A DNA stretch of 64,000 nt from Butyrivibrio sp. VCD2006 (GCF_000423925.1 NZ_AUIX01000023.1:1-64000); one strand, 5' to 3'; positions 53,373 through 63,316 are shown, counted from the stretch's first letter. The notes: generated by a model from the letters alone, not told the origin. Program-made: numbers and translations.

Positions 53373-56300
53373 ATGAGGCTTGGTAACAGACGCCTAACTT
53401 TTGCAGTAATTCTTCCATTACTGATTATAACTCTTTTTATGCCATTTGTGGCAATGAGAGCTTCTGCTAAGGTTAGGGACAATAAGGACGTAGTTTTGGT
53501 TAATAACGATGTACTTACGGCAACTGTGCTTAGTACACATCTGGATAATGCTTCAGGCGGATATAACGAGACCGGATACAATGCAGAGGTTGAGCTTAAG
53601 AACAACACAAATCAGCCAATCTATGTCCAGATGTATGCCAAGAAAATTAATAATCGTTATATAGGAATTGATCTGCTTGATAGAAATAATGTATTTTCAA
53701 ATACGGCATCTGCAACTAGTGAGACGCTGAGTCATTTTGTAAGAATTAATCCTAAGACATCTGTGACCAGATATGCGGTTGTTTCAACTGCGACTTTTGA
53801 CTTTCTTAAAATAAATAAGATCGAACAGATTTCAGGATGGTTCAAGGTTAAGAATATTGGTGGACAAGAAATCACTACCAATGCAGTAGGTGGTTTCAAT
53901 TATAAGCTTATTACTGAGGAGTCACAGGCTCAATCCGTTTTTTCAGATGAAGCTGTTTGTCAGATAAAAGTGGATACAGATAAAGGCTCTTTGAAAATCA
54001 ATCTTAATTCATACGATGAGTCATATTCAAATAACTACGCTTCATCTTATCTTTATGGTGAGGCACAAAATGAAATTGATGATAACATATCAATTACGAT
54101 ATCTAATCCCGAACAAACAAGAGTATATTACAGTGGTGCCTTGAATAGCACGGGGATACATAAGAATTTTATTCTAACCGGAAATATTCAGGATGAGGGT
54201 ATTAATGAAGGCGATTATTGGAAAGATGTACTTAAAGAATCTAATCTGAAAATTGTGATAAATAAACTGGGCAATTTTGAAGCCCTGGCTGAGACGACAA
54301 TAAGCACTGAGAAATTAGCAAAGCTTACAAAAGGGAATCCTCAAAGCCCCATATATTCATATGCATCAATTACCGGCAATAGTGTTGTTTACTACGGTAG
54401 TGATGAGGTCACTTATCAGATGTTAATAGGAAGCTCCTATATGCCTAATAGTGAAGTTACCTGGACATCAAGTGAGGAGGATGTAGCTAAAATAGAAGAT
54501 GGTCGCCTTACAATGGTTGATGCAGGTACTACTGTCATCAAAGCCGAGTATAACGGTACAGTGGCTTCCACGGTAGTTCAGGTAAAAGATCCTGTTATGA
54601 CCATTAGCACTAAGGATATTTATGTTGGAACCAGGAAGTATTTCTCATATACACTTACACCTGATCCATATGAGGATGAGCCTGATTTAGAAATTACGAG
54701 CAAAAATGAGGATATCCTCGAGATACAGGGGAATTACCTGATAGGAAAAAAAGAAGGCGTTGCAGAGGTTGAAGCAACCTATACGACAGGTGCAGGGGTA
54801 AAAATAAAAGCTTCCCAGTTTGTAAAGGTTAAAAAGCTTACAAGCGCAGGCATTCGACTTTCAAGTGATAAGCTCACTTTGTACTATCTTGATCCCGAGA
54901 CAAGCACAGAGGATGATTATGATGATTACTCTACAACTAGAGCTCTACGTGTTTACAGTAACTATTCAAGTGGCTCAATTTTAGCTAATCCGACATGGAC
55001 TATTGCAGATAGTTCTGTTGCTGAGATCATCACAAGAGCTTATGAGGATTATGATGATGATGATGATTATGAAATTAACAAAATAAGAATACGTGCCAAG
55101 AAGGTTGGAAAAACAACAATCACGATGACGCTGGGAGATATAACAAAAACCTGTGAAATCGAGGTCCTTGAGCCGCAGAAGGATAAGCCCCAGGAAGATG
55201 ATGAGGAAAAAACGGAAGAAGAGGAAGTACAGAAAGCAGCCAGCAACGGTCCTATTCTGAATATTCCTGATTCCAATAGAGTAGTATATTCCGGCGATGA
55301 CATGGAGGTCACTCTCGAAAGAGGTTACTATAGTAATGGTAATTACAATCTGGAATTCTTGTTTGATAATAAAGAGGCTAAGTATCAGTCAGGTTCATTA
55401 AATATTACAAGTATAAACGGACTTAAGTTCTATAATAATTCATATTTAAACTACTACTATAATGTTGGTGCATCTCAATACATTGATGTTTATGCAAATG
55501 GAAAGCAGAAATTTACACTTTCTATTTATCCCAGAGCTTTTGCACAGCTGGGAACAATGAATATTGATGAGATTAAAGTTGCGCTTACAATAGGAAATGC
55601 CAATCACGATTTCACGATTTCCAGCCAGAATGGAATCACATATGAGAGAGTAAAAGGTGGTGAAAAGGAAATTGTTAATAATAATGATCTGAGCATCACA
55701 GCAACTTCAATTTCAGAGTTCACCAACACAGCATACAATTCTACCGTAATAAAATATGGTGATTCAGCTGATGTGACTGTATTTGTTGAGAATAAATCTT
55801 CTGAGGCTATGGATGTGAGCCTTAATGTTGAGAAGATCAATGGAGTAGATGTTCTTGATAATATTAACTGGTATACAGAGGATGGCGGACAAAATGCCAA
55901 GATAAGACCCGGAGAAAAGGTTTATGGATACTTTGAGATTCCCAGAAGAACCTACGCTCTTGCTAAGAGAGATATAAAATCTCTTGAGGTAGATGTTACT
56001 GTAAGGAATGCAGATGGGACACTTAAAGATACTCCGAATTTAACAGTTGATACATCAGGAATACAGCCAAAAACTCAGGAGCTCTATATTTCCACAAATA
56101 GTATCCTTTATGAGGGAGAATCATATACAAAGCCTTCAGTTTATTACCTTAATTCAAGGGGATCGTACACTTATTATGAAGATGAGGCATATGATTCTGA
56201 ACTTACATGGACCAGCAGTGATACAGATGTACTTAACGTGACAAGTGACGGCAAGCTCTATCCGATGAAGGAAGGACATGCTATGGTAACTGTATCTGAT

Positions 56301-57632
56301 GGAAAACGCATGGGTGCAATGGATATCACAGTATATGGGCCATCCATTAGTATATATGCAAGTGGAACAATTAGTGAGGGCACATACTCATATCTGTCTT
56401 TAGATGTTCATCCGAATAAAAATGTGGATTACAGTAAGGTTAAGTTCACTTTTGAGGAAGGCGAAGATAAGGTTGAGATATTTAGAAAGGATAGTTCCGG
56501 ATCCTTCTATATCTACGCAAAGGAGTCCGGTACAGTAAAGATTAATGCAAGCTATCAGCTTGATGCTGATACTACGCTGACTACAAGCTATCCTGCAACA
56601 TTTACAGTTAGTGCTCTGGACAAAATTACGCTTAGCAGCAACTACATGAATATGTATCTTGGCAGAAGATATAATACTCTGACAGCTTACGCCGGATATA
56701 GTAGTTATTCCGGTAACATCTTATACAAGGCAGAATGGAGCGTTGAAGGCGATGCTGTAGAGCTGGTTCCCTATAATCAAAAAATAACTTATGGGGAGGA
56801 TGACGATTATGATGATGATTACTATACAGTGGGACCTGATTATTCTGGATCTATAAAAATAAAGCCTGTTGGAGTCGGGGAAGCTACAATAACCTGTACA
56901 TACGGTGGCAAGACAGACACATGCGTAGTAAGGGTAACCGAGTACAATGAGGATGATGATTACTATGACGATGAAGATGACGATTACGATGAATACGAAG
57001 AGACACCTGATCCTTCGAATGCTTCGACATCGGTTCCTGTAACACCTTCTGAAACAACTCCTGAGACAACCCCTGCAACCAATCCTGCAGACGGTAACCA
57101 GAATCAGCAGACTCAGGGCCAGACTCTTACTGACACAAGGACAGGAGCTACCTATACAGTAACTGCTGATGGTGGAGTTCAGTTTACATCATCTAACAAT
57201 ACAAAGGCATCTAAGATTACAGTACCTGATGTTGTGACGATTAATGGAGTTACATACCCTGTTACATCTGTATCTGCTGATGCATTTAAGAACAACAAGA
57301 AAATTACGCAGATTACAGTTGGTAAGAACGTAACCAAGATTGAATCAAGTGCATTCCAGGGTGCTTCCAAGCTTAAGACAGTAAATCTCTCAGGGTCTAA
57401 GATAGAAACTATTCAGAAGAATGCTTTCAAAGGCTGTAAGAATCTTAAGACACTGAAGATTAATGCCAATAACTTGAAGAGTGTTGCGAAGGGAGCATTC
57501 AAGGGAGTTAATTCTAAGGTTAAGGTTACACTAATGGCTAAGGATAGGAAAACCTTTGATGCTAATGTAAAGAAGCTGACTAAAGGCGGACTTAAGAATG
57601 CAAACTTTAAGTTCAAAAAGAAGAAAAAGTAA
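53373..57632 (+). CDS. Giant secreted protein with bacterial Ig-like modules and leucine-rich tail
   Basis: 1419 residues from the ATG five bases after AAGGAGG (53361-53367); an earlier in-frame Met has no ribosome site. The signal peptide is about 1-32 (ends AMRASA). Several BIG2-like modules are visible, e.g. VTWTSSEEDVAKIEDGRLTM (about 355) and LTWTSSDTDVLNVTSDGKLY (about 930), with longer beta-rich stretches between them. Acidic Asp-Tyr-Glu runs occur near 550 and 1195. A Thr-Pro-Gln linker (about 1205-1250) leads to a BspA-like leucine-rich end (VTSVSADAFKNNKKITQITV) and a KKKKK terminus. It is probably a cell-surface adhesin or scaffold. The tail resembles those of the 5313 and 48114 proteins. 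Confidence 0.82.
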   Translation: MRLGNRRLTFAVILPLLIITLFMPFVAMRASAKVRDNKDVVLVNNDVLTATVLSTHLDNASGGYNETGYNAEVELKNNTNQPIYVQMYAKKINNRYIGIDLLDRNNVFSNTASATSETLSHFVRINPKTSVTRYAVVSTATFDFLKINKIEQISGWFKVKNIGGQEITTNAVGGFNYKLITEESQAQSVFSDEAVCQIKVDTDKGSLKINLNSYDESYSNNYASSYLYGEAQNEIDDNISITISNPEQTRVYYSGALNSTGIHKNFILTGNIQDEGINEGDYWKDVLKESNLKIVINKLGNFEALAETTISTEKLAKLTKGNPQSPIYSYASITGNSVVYYGSDEVTYQMLIGSSYMPNSEVTWTSSEEDVAKIEDGRLTMVDAGTTVIKAEYNGTVASTVVQVKDPVMTISTKDIYVGTRKYFSYTLTPDPYEDEPDLEITSKNEDILEIQGNYLIGKKEGVAEVEATYTTGAGVKIKASQFVKVKKLTSAGIRLSSDKLTLYYLDPETSTEDDYDDYSTTRALRVYSNYSSGSILANPTWTIADSSVAEIITRAYEDYDDDDDYEINKIRIRAKKVGKTTITMTLGDITKTCEIEVLEPQKDKPQEDDEEKTEEEEVQKAASNGPILNIPDSNRVVYSGDDMEVTLERGYYSNGNYNLEFLFDNKEAKYQSGSLNITSINGLKFYNNSYLNYYYNVGASQYIDVYANGKQKFTLSIYPRAFAQLGTMNIDEIKVALTIGNANHDFTISSQNGITYERVKGGEKEIVNNNDLSITATSISEFTNTAYNSTVIKYGDSADVTVFVENKSSEAMDVSLNVEKINGVDVLDNINWYTEDGGQNAKIRPGEKVYGYFEIPRRTYALAKRDIKSLEVDVTVRNADGTLKDTPNLTVDTSGIQPKTQELYISTNSILYEGESYTKPSVYYLNSRGSYTYYEDEAYDSELTWTSSDTDVLNVTSDGKLYPMKEGHAMVTVSDGKRMGAMDITVYGPSISIYASGTISEGTYSYLSLDVHPNKNVDYSKVKFTFEEGEDKVEIFRKDSSGSFYIYAKESGTVKINASYQLDADTTLTTSYPATFTVSALDKITLSSNYMNMYLGRRYNTLTAYAGYSSYSGNILYKAEWSVEGDAVELVPYNQKITYGEDDDYDDDYYTVGPDYSGSIKIKPVGVGEATITCTYGGKTDTCVVRVTEYNEDDDYYDDEDDDYDEYEETPDPSNASTSVPVTPSETTPETTPATNPADGNQNQQTQGQTLTDTRTGATYTVTADGGVQFTSSNNTKASKITVPDVVTINGVTYPVTSVSADAFKNNKKITQITVGKNVTKIESSAFQGASKLKTVNLSGSKIETIQKNAFKGCKNLKTLKINANNLKSVAKGAFKGVNSKVKVTLMAKDRKTFDANVKKLTKGGLKNANFKFKKKKK

Positions 57633-57650
57633 TTCACAAGTTTTACATTG

Positions 57651-57678
57651 CAGGGCGGCCGTAAGGCTGCCCTGTTTT
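57651..57678 (+). terminator. Terminator of the giant Ig-like gene
   Basis: CAGGGCGGCC-GTAA-GGCTGCCCTG followed by TTTTCTG, 18 bases after the stop codon. Confidence 0.9.
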
Positions 57679-57720
57679 CTGTTATGCAACCGGTTCCGTT
57701 GGATTTTCCAGTCGAAATCC

Positions 57721-57859
57721 TTTTTTATTCAAGAGGAAATTCCTTTGGATTTCCTCTTGAATAAAAAGCGCTCCGCTAAGGATGCGACTGGTGCGCAGAT
57801 GAATTTTGCAAGCTAAAGCTTGCGCGCACCAGCGCGCAAAGAGTCGCGAGCGACTCTTT
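57721..57859. repeat. Cluster of three strong palindromes
   Basis: Palindrome 1 is TTTTTATTCAAGAGGAAAT (57722-57740) with its exact complement at 57749-57767. Palindrome 2 is CTGGTGCGC (57788-57796) with GCGCACCAG (57824-57832), enclosing GCAAGC-TAAA-GCTTGC. Palindrome 3 is AAAGAGTCGC-GA-GCGACTCTTT (57838-57859). They fill a 332-base gap with no gene. The dense packing suggests a miniature mobile or REP-like element, or a structured RNA; no terminal duplication was identified. Confidence 0.75.
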
Positions 57860-57964
57860 GTTCTGCATCTTACCTTGGATAAATGTATCTTACCGGACAA
57901 TTCATTGTTTGATTCACAGTCATGATTTATATTCAGTATAGTTAAAAACGAAAGGGGATATAAC

Positions 57965-59347
57965 ATGACTATTTTTTTATTCGCAGTACTTATGATTACC
58001 GAGATAGGATTCGTAGTGTTCGAGGCTACAAAGAATCCTGTTAAAAAGGAGTGGTCTGTAAGCAGGATTGTTGAAAATTCAGCACAGCTCCTTATATATC
58101 TTGCAATGATCTTATTACCCGGAATTGATTTTTCATTCAGATTTAAAGGGCTTTTCATCATCCTGATCATCAGAATTGTAGTTGCCGGAATTATTGCACT
58201 TTTGACTAGGAAAAATGAAAACAAAAAGAGTAAGGTTGCTATTTTCTTTAGCGCAGTATTAAGTGCAGTTCTTTTCATAATGAGTCTGATTCCGGCCTTC
58301 ATTTTTACGGATTACAACGGAAGACCATTAACAGGAAAATATGAAGTGGCACAGAAAGAGGCAATTCTTATTGATTCATCAAGGGTTGAGACTTTTGAGA
58401 CAGATGGATCCTATCGCGAAGTTCCGGTGCATTTTTATTATCCTGAGAACTACATAAATGAAAACGGAGAAGAGAGCATGCACACACTTCCGCTTATTGT
58501 TTTCTCTCATGGAGCATTTGGTTACTATCAGAGCAACACCTCAACATACATGGAACTTGCAAGTAATGGATACGTTGTAGTTAGCCTTGATCATCCTTAT
58601 CACTCCTTCTACACCAAGGATTCAGATGGAAAACTGATCACAGTTGATCAGACATTTGTTCAGACTGCAATGAGCGTTGGAAATGATCCTGACGCACATT
58701 ATACAGAAGAGGAAATCTACGAGGTTACATCAGAATGGATGAAGCTTCGCATGGATGATATGAACTTTGTGGTTGATACATTAAAAGAAGGCGCATCCGG
58801 AAACTATGGAGACAGCTGGTGCTTTGCAAGTGGTAAAGAAGCAGAGATCAAGGAAGCAGTATCACTTATAGATACTTCAAAGATCGGACTTATCGGTCAT
58901 TCACTTGGCGGCGCAACCGCAGTTACAGTTGGAAGAAGAGAAGATGTTGGTGCTGTTGTTGACCTTGATGGCACAATGCTCGGCGAAGAGATAGGCGTTG
59001 AAAACGGAATGCCTGTTATAAATGAAGAGAGATATACAACTCCTTTGCTTTGCATCACCAATGAACCCCACCATTTGGAGGCAGCAGAGGCAGGAAAACT
59101 GTCCTACTCCTATGCGAACAATGTTATACTGAATAATGCGGATGAAGGCTTTGAAACTTATGTTGCCGGCTCTGAGCATATGGACTATACTGATCTGCCG
59201 CTTTTTTCCCCATTCCTTGCAGGCTTACTTGGAAAAGGATCTGTGGATTCAGGCTATTGCATAGACATAACAAACTCGCTGGTACGTGATTTCTTCAACT
59301 GCTACTTAAAGGGAGAAGGTACATTTACTGTACAGGAAAGCTACTGA
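57965..59347 (+). CDS. Membrane-anchored alpha/beta hydrolase (PAF-acetylhydrolase-like)
   Basis: 460 residues. Four hydrophobic helices occupy about 2-115. The rest is an alpha/beta hydrolase resembling the plasma PAF-acetylhydrolase/dienelactone hydrolase group. LPLIVFSHG (oxyanion strand) is followed by the nucleophile elbow GHSLGG (Ser313), a later VVDLDG with a likely catalytic Asp, and GSEHMDYTDL with a likely catalytic His. It probably cleaves an ester at the outer membrane face; the substrate is unknown. AAGGGG lies before the ATG. The LytTR gene begins two bases after its stop codon, indicating one operon. Confidence 0.82.
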   Translation: MTIFLFAVLMITEIGFVVFEATKNPVKKEWSVSRIVENSAQLLIYLAMILLPGIDFSFRFKGLFIILIIRIVVAGIIALLTRKNENKKSKVAIFFSAVLSAVLFIMSLIPAFIFTDYNGRPLTGKYEVAQKEAILIDSSRVETFETDGSYREVPVHFYYPENYINENGEESMHTLPLIVFSHGAFGYYQSNTSTYMELASNGYVVVSLDHPYHSFYTKDSDGKLITVDQTFVQTAMSVGNDPDAHYTEEEIYEVTSEWMKLRMDDMNFVVDTLKEGASGNYGDSWCFASGKEAEIKEAVSLIDTSKIGLIGHSLGGATAVTVGRREDVGAVVDLDGTMLGEEIGVENGMPVINEERYTTPLLCITNEPHHLEAAEAGKLSYSYANNVILNNADEGFETYVAGSEHMDYTDLPLFSPFLAGLLGKGSVDSGYCIDITNSLVRDFFNCYLKGEGTFTVQESY

Positions 59348-59349
59348 TA

Positions 59350-59796
59350 ATGGACGTTAGAATTCAAAAAATTGATGAGACCAATACTGAATATGTAGAG
59401 ATAGGTTGCTACAAGACAGATAGCAGGGTGCAGGATATCGTCAGGTTTGTAAAGGCGAGAGAGGGCAGCATTGAAGCGGTGCTGGAAGAGAAGCACTATC
59501 AGCTTCCCATCACTGATATTTATTACATTGAAGCAGTGGATGATAAGACTTTTATCTATATGAAAAAAGATTGCTATGAGGCCAGAAAGCGCCTTTACGA
59601 GTTTGAGAGCATTCTTTCTGAAAGAGAGTTTGCGCGCATCTCCAAATCCGTTGTAGTAAATCTTATGAAGGTTTCATCAATAAAGCCGGCGCTTAACGGC
59701 AGATTTATGTGCATGCTTGCAAATGGAGAAAAAGTGATAATTTCCAGGAAGTATGTGCCGGATGTAAAAAAGAAACTTAAAGGGGAAGCAGAATGA
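59350..59796 (+). CDS. LytTR-family DNA-binding regulator
   Basis: 148 residues without a receiver domain. The C-terminal 100 residues form a LytTR DNA-binding domain (ITDIYYIEAVDDKTFIYMKK, then ILSEREFARISKSVVVNL and ISRKYVPDVKKKL). The N-terminal 45 residues are short and typical of the stand-alone type paired with a DUF3021 membrane protein. In such pairs the membrane partner is thought to hold or inhibit the regulator. It overlaps the DUF3021 gene by four bases (ATGA). Confidence 0.9.
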   Translation: MDVRIQKIDETNTEYVEIGCYKTDSRVQDIVRFVKAREGSIEAVLEEKHYQLPITDIYYIEAVDDKTFIYMKKDCYEARKRLYEFESILSEREFARISKSVVVNLMKVSSIKPALNGRFMCMLANGEKVIISRKYVPDVKKKLKGEAE

Positions 59797-60221
59797 AAGA
59801 GCGCGTGGTTGATGCATTCAGGAATTTTTTCATAATAGTAACACATATAAATGTGGCTATGTTTGTGCTTGGCGGAGTTCTAAAACCGGATCAGAAGTTT
59901 GGCTATGAGGCCTTTGCTTATCCCCTTATCTATGGGGCTATAACCAGTATTCCCGGGCTTTGCATGAGAACCACAAAGGAGATGTCAATTGCTCAGACTA
60001 TCATCAGAGAGGTGATTCAGCTGCTGCTGATCGTAGTAGCTCTTCTGGTGATAATGTTCGGAGGCAGGCCCCTTACTGTTGATATGGCATTTCAGGCTGC
60101 GTCAGTAGCGGTCAGTGTAATCATTGTGTTTATATTGGTTAATCTGATCAGGTGGATTTTAGATAGAAAGACGGCGGAAAAGATGACGGCGGATCTTGAA
60201 GCTTTTCAAAGAAGAAATTAG
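59793..60221 (+). CDS. DUF3021 membrane protein
   Basis: 142 residues with four hydrophobic helices (about 10-30, 38-58, 70-90, 98-122) and a short charged C-terminal tail. Length, helix layout and direct coupling to a LytTR gene identify the DUF3021 family. It probably acts as the membrane-bound partner or antagonist of the regulator. Translationally coupled via ATGA. Confidence 0.88.
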   Translation: MKERVVDAFRNFFIIVTHINVAMFVLGGVLKPDQKFGYEAFAYPLIYGAITSIPGLCMRTTKEMSIAQTIIREVIQLLLIVVALLVIMFGGRPLTVDMAFQAASVAVSVIIVFILVNLIRWILDRKTAEKMTADLEAFQRRN

Positions 60222-60326
60222 AAATATAATATGAAGACGGCAAGGACTTTGGATGTGTCAAAAGAGATATTTACCGCTGAATCCAAGGGCTTAGAAGTTT
60301 AGAAAGCATGCCGTCTCGGAGGAGTT

Positions 60327-61166
60327 ATGAGGTTTAACGATAGCTGTGCAAAATGCATGTATGACAAGCAATTAAAGAAAACAGATAATAAGGATTATCT
60401 CTCAGAAATAAAGGCTGTGTTGGACAATAGGCCTGAAAATATCACAAGTCCTGAGCTTGTACTTTTGTTCAATGAAATACATGAGAAATATTTCGGACCG
60501 TTGCCGGATTTTAGTGACATAAAAAAAGAGTATAACGATTTGGTTCTTTCCATGGAGGACAAACTGCGAAAAGAGATTGAAGACAGCGAAGATCCTCTGG
60601 CTACAAGCATAGTTATGTGCAGGATAGGAAACTACATAGATTTTGCAGCATTGAATCATGTTGATACAGAAACATTTTTACAGCTCTTTGATGATACGAA
60701 AATGCGTGATGATGAGCAGCAGATTTACGAGTCTTTTTGTGATAAATGCTCCAAAGCGAAAAGCTTTCTGCTTTTGACGGATAATTGCGGTGAGATCGTT
60801 TTGGATAAACTGATGCTTGAACAGCTAAAGAAAAGATATCCTCAGATTTCCGTAAAGATCATGGTCAGAGGCGGAGAGGTATCTAATGATGCAACCATGG
60901 AAGATGCTTTGTACGTGGGTCTTGACAAAGCTGGAGATATTATTACCAATGGCGCACAAATCGCCGGCACAGTATATTCAAGGCTCTCAGAGGAAGCAAA
61001 GAATGCTGTGGACAGTGCAGACATCATCTTTTCAAAAGGGCAGGCAAATTATGAATCATTCGCAGGAGAAGGCCGTCATGCTTTTTATACCTTCCTGTGT
61101 AAATGCGATTTGTTCATAAACAGGTTTAATGTGCCACAGCTTACAGGAATGTTTGTCGAGGAATAA
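60327..61166 (+). CDS. DUF89/ARMT1-type damage-control phosphatase-like protein
   Basis: 279 residues. The N-terminal CAKCMYDK gives the Cys7-Cys10 pair common in prokaryotic DUF89 proteins. The core motifs LLLTDNCGEIVLDKL (with the conserved Asp-Asn for metal binding) and SKGQANYESF are present. Family members are metal-dependent phosphatases proposed to clear damaged or unwanted sugar phosphates and related metabolites. GGAGGAG precedes the ATG; no operon partner is evident. Confidence 0.85.
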   Translation: MRFNDSCAKCMYDKQLKKTDNKDYLSEIKAVLDNRPENITSPELVLLFNEIHEKYFGPLPDFSDIKKEYNDLVLSMEDKLRKEIEDSEDPLATSIVMCRIGNYIDFAALNHVDTETFLQLFDDTKMRDDEQQIYESFCDKCSKAKSFLLLTDNCGEIVLDKLMLEQLKKRYPQISVKIMVRGGEVSNDATMEDALYVGLDKAGDIITNGAQIAGTVYSRLSEEAKNAVDSADIIFSKGQANYESFAGEGRHAFYTFLCKCDLFINRFNVPQLTGMFVEE

Positions 61167-61276
61167 ATTATTCGATTTATTTTGATGAAAACATTTTAAG
61201 ATTTTTCTTGAAAACAATTTTTAATTCATTTAGCCTTTTCTTAGGACGTCCAAATCTTTCTAAGAGGAGGCTAAAT

Positions 61277-62266
61277 TTGAATAAAGAAGAATTGCATAGG
61301 TTCATATCTGAGAGCAAAGGAAATGAGAGTAACATATGCCAGATCTGCATGATGCGAGGTGAAGAACTGATATATGAGGATTGCTGGCGCGGATTTAGTT
61401 CGGAAGACGCCGTCAATGTCAATTCAGTTACAAAGGGTGTCATGGCAATACTTGCGGGTATTGCGGTTGATAAGGGTGCACTTAAGAGCATCGACGAAAA
61501 GGTCATGTCTTTCTTCCCTGATTATCAGGTCAAGCGTGGTGAAAAGACGATATACGATGTCACGATAAGACATCTTCTTACCATGACCGCTCCATATAAG
61601 GGTAAGTCAGAACCGTGGACAAAGGTATGTACTTCAAACGACTGGACAAAGGCAGCACTGGATTTCCTCGGAGGCCGAAACGGAATAACCGGAGAATTCA
61701 GATATGCAACCCTTGGAATCCAGATCCTGGCCGGAATCATAGAGCGGGCAACGGGAGAAAAGTGCATAGATTTCGCCAACAGGAATCTGTTTATTCCACT
61801 GGGAATCCCTGAGCACACCATTCATGGAGAAAGCAGTAAAGAGGACCAGTTTGATTTTTTCATGAATAAGGGTCCACGTAAGAATGAGTGGTACTCTGAT
61901 CCGCAGGACACAGTTACTGCAGGCTGGGGGCTTTGTGCTTCCGGAAAGGACCTCGCAAAAATTGGGTCCATGGTCCTTAACGAAGGAAAATATAAAGGCA
62001 ATCAGATAGTTTCATCGGAATGGATAAGGCAGATGACCACTCCGTATTTGAAGCTTGGCGAGAGATTCGGCTTCATGGAATACGGCTATCTGTGGTACAA
62101 GCCTATTCAGGAAAGAGAGGTCTACGCTGCGATAGGCGATAGCGGGAACATTATTTATGTGAACAAAGAACAGAATTTGTCCGTTGGAATGACCGGAACA
62201 TTTAAGCCGAGAATTTTCGACAGAGTTGAATTCATCGAGAAAAAGGTGGTTCCGATGGCCCTATAA
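61277..62266 (+). CDS. Serine beta-lactamase-like hydrolase (class C/DD-peptidase fold)
   Basis: 329 residues if started at the TTG six bases after AGAGGAGG (61263-61270); another TTG at 61208 has no ribosome site. SxxK is SVTK (Ser50, Lys53), the second motif is YAT (Tyr143; usually YSN), and GDSG near the end fits the third-motif position. WGLCASGKDLAKIGSMVL is typical of the family. There is no signal peptide, so it acts inside the cell, probably as an esterase or peptidase rather than as an antibiotic-resistance enzyme. Confidence 0.83.
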   Translation: MNKEELHRFISESKGNESNICQICMMRGEELIYEDCWRGFSSEDAVNVNSVTKGVMAILAGIAVDKGALKSIDEKVMSFFPDYQVKRGEKTIYDVTIRHLLTMTAPYKGKSEPWTKVCTSNDWTKAALDFLGGRNGITGEFRYATLGIQILAGIIERATGEKCIDFANRNLFIPLGIPEHTIHGESSKEDQFDFFMNKGPRKNEWYSDPQDTVTAGWGLCASGKDLAKIGSMVLNEGKYKGNQIVSSEWIRQMTTPYLKLGERFGFMEYGYLWYKPIQEREVYAAIGDSGNIIYVNKEQNLSVGMTGTFKPRIFDRVEFIEKKVVPMAL

Positions 62267-62342
62267 GACTCGGAATGGTCCTAAGGGACGAGGTTAGTGA
62301 TCCATTTTCTTGATAAGCCCGGAGGATGGATGATCAAGTGAA

Positions 62343-62383
62343 AAACAGGTCTTTATCAGTGTAGGATAAGGCCTGTTTTTTTG
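62343..62383 (+). terminator. Terminator after the serine hydrolase gene
   Basis: AACAGGTCTTTATC pairs with GATAAGGCCTGTT, followed by TTTTTTG. The following 140 bases hold no recognisable feature apart from the GGAGGAGG ribosome site of the next gene. Confidence 0.88.
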
Positions 62384-62523
62384 TTTTGTGATATTTTTTT
62401 CTTAGGAATAAGGGGTGATGGTTCATGATTCTGTTTGCACTTCATAACAAGATTTTTAATATCATTGCGGCACGCGAGAATCGGTTCACATTTCGTAAGA
62501 TCATCTAAGCGGAGGAGGAATAT

Positions 62524-62919
62524 ATGTCTCTTAAAGATACAGACAAGTTTGAAAGTGATTACGCCAAAATTGAATACATAGAAAAAGATAATGTGGTTTT
62601 TCATGTTTGGAAAAAAGAGGCACATTTTGATGATTATCGAAAGCCGGTTATGGCATCCCTTGAAATGCTCAGGTCACACAAAGGAAGCATTTTTATTGTT
62701 GATGCAAGAAATGGATTCGAAGATGTGAAGGAAGATGTAGAGTGGGGATTCACATACTTCCTCCCGGAACTCAAAAGAACCGGGTGCGAGGTTTGGGGAT
62801 TTATTCTTCCTGAGATTTCTGAAATTGAAGGCGAGATAGATCTTTGGACAAACGAGATAGAGAAGAATTTCAGAGTGATAAGGGCTGAGAAATATGAAGA
62901 TGTTTTCGAACAGATCTAA
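62524..62919 (+). CDS. Small cytosolic protein, possibly STAS/SpoIIAA-like
   Basis: 131 residues. The alternating strands and helices (IEYIEKDNVVFHVWK, GSIFIVDARNGFED, CEVWGFILPEI, FRVIRAEKYEDVFEQI) fit a SpoIIAA-like STAS fold, but I recognise no exact family. GGAGGAGG gives a strong ribosome site. The next gene starts within its last codons and encodes a protein of similar pattern. Confidence 0.6.
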   Translation: MSLKDTDKFESDYAKIEYIEKDNVVFHVWKKEAHFDDYRKPVMASLEMLRSHKGSIFIVDARNGFEDVKEDVEWGFTYFLPELKRTGCEVWGFILPEISEIEGEIDLWTNEIEKNFRVIRAEKYEDVFEQI

Positions 62920-63316
62920 AGCCTCTGATGATATTCAGGTGGCAATAAATAAGAAATCTTTCGAACTAAATTATAATGGCGGTACCATATGGTGTGAGCA
63001 TCTCGATGGAATGGGCACCTATGAGCAGGAAGTGATTGATAAGTTTAAAGGGGATCTTCCCAAATTGATGAGACCTTCTGTTTCATCCTTTATGATCGTT
63101 AACCTTGATGAAACCGTGATAACAGAAGCTATAGAAAGTGTGATTGTAGATGGCCTTAATAGTGGTAATAAGAGACTTAGGAAAATTGCATTTGTAGGTG
63201 TGAGCAAGGATCATCATAAAATTTTCAATGCAATTCATAATCGAAGCGGAGCTATCGTAAGATTTTTGGATGATTACGAGAAAGCAAAAGAGTGGACTAT
63301 AACGGAATGCTATTAG
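62894..63316 (+). CDS. Small STAS/SpoIIAA-like protein
   Basis: 140 residues. Strand-helix pattern SSFMIVNLDETVITEAI, RKIAFVGVSKDHHKIFNAI and the ending AIVRFLDDYEKAKEWTI match the usual last helix of SpoIIAA-like STAS proteins (..F.dyeeAl.WL). It overlaps the previous gene by 26 bases, which suggests coupled synthesis and possibly a heterodimer. No kinase or phosphatase partner is nearby. Confidence 0.6.
   Translation: MKMFSNRSKASDDIQVAINKKSFELNYNGGTIWCEHLDGMGTYEQEVIDKFKGDLPKLMRPSVSSFMIVNLDETVITEAIESVIVDGLNSGNKRLRKIAFVGVSKDHHKIFNAIHNRSGAIVRFLDDYEKAKEWTITECY

Noticed and set aside
61277-62266. Antibiotic-resistance beta-lactamase
   Set aside because: It lacks a signal peptide and has a non-standard second motif; the fold is shared with many esterases and peptidases.
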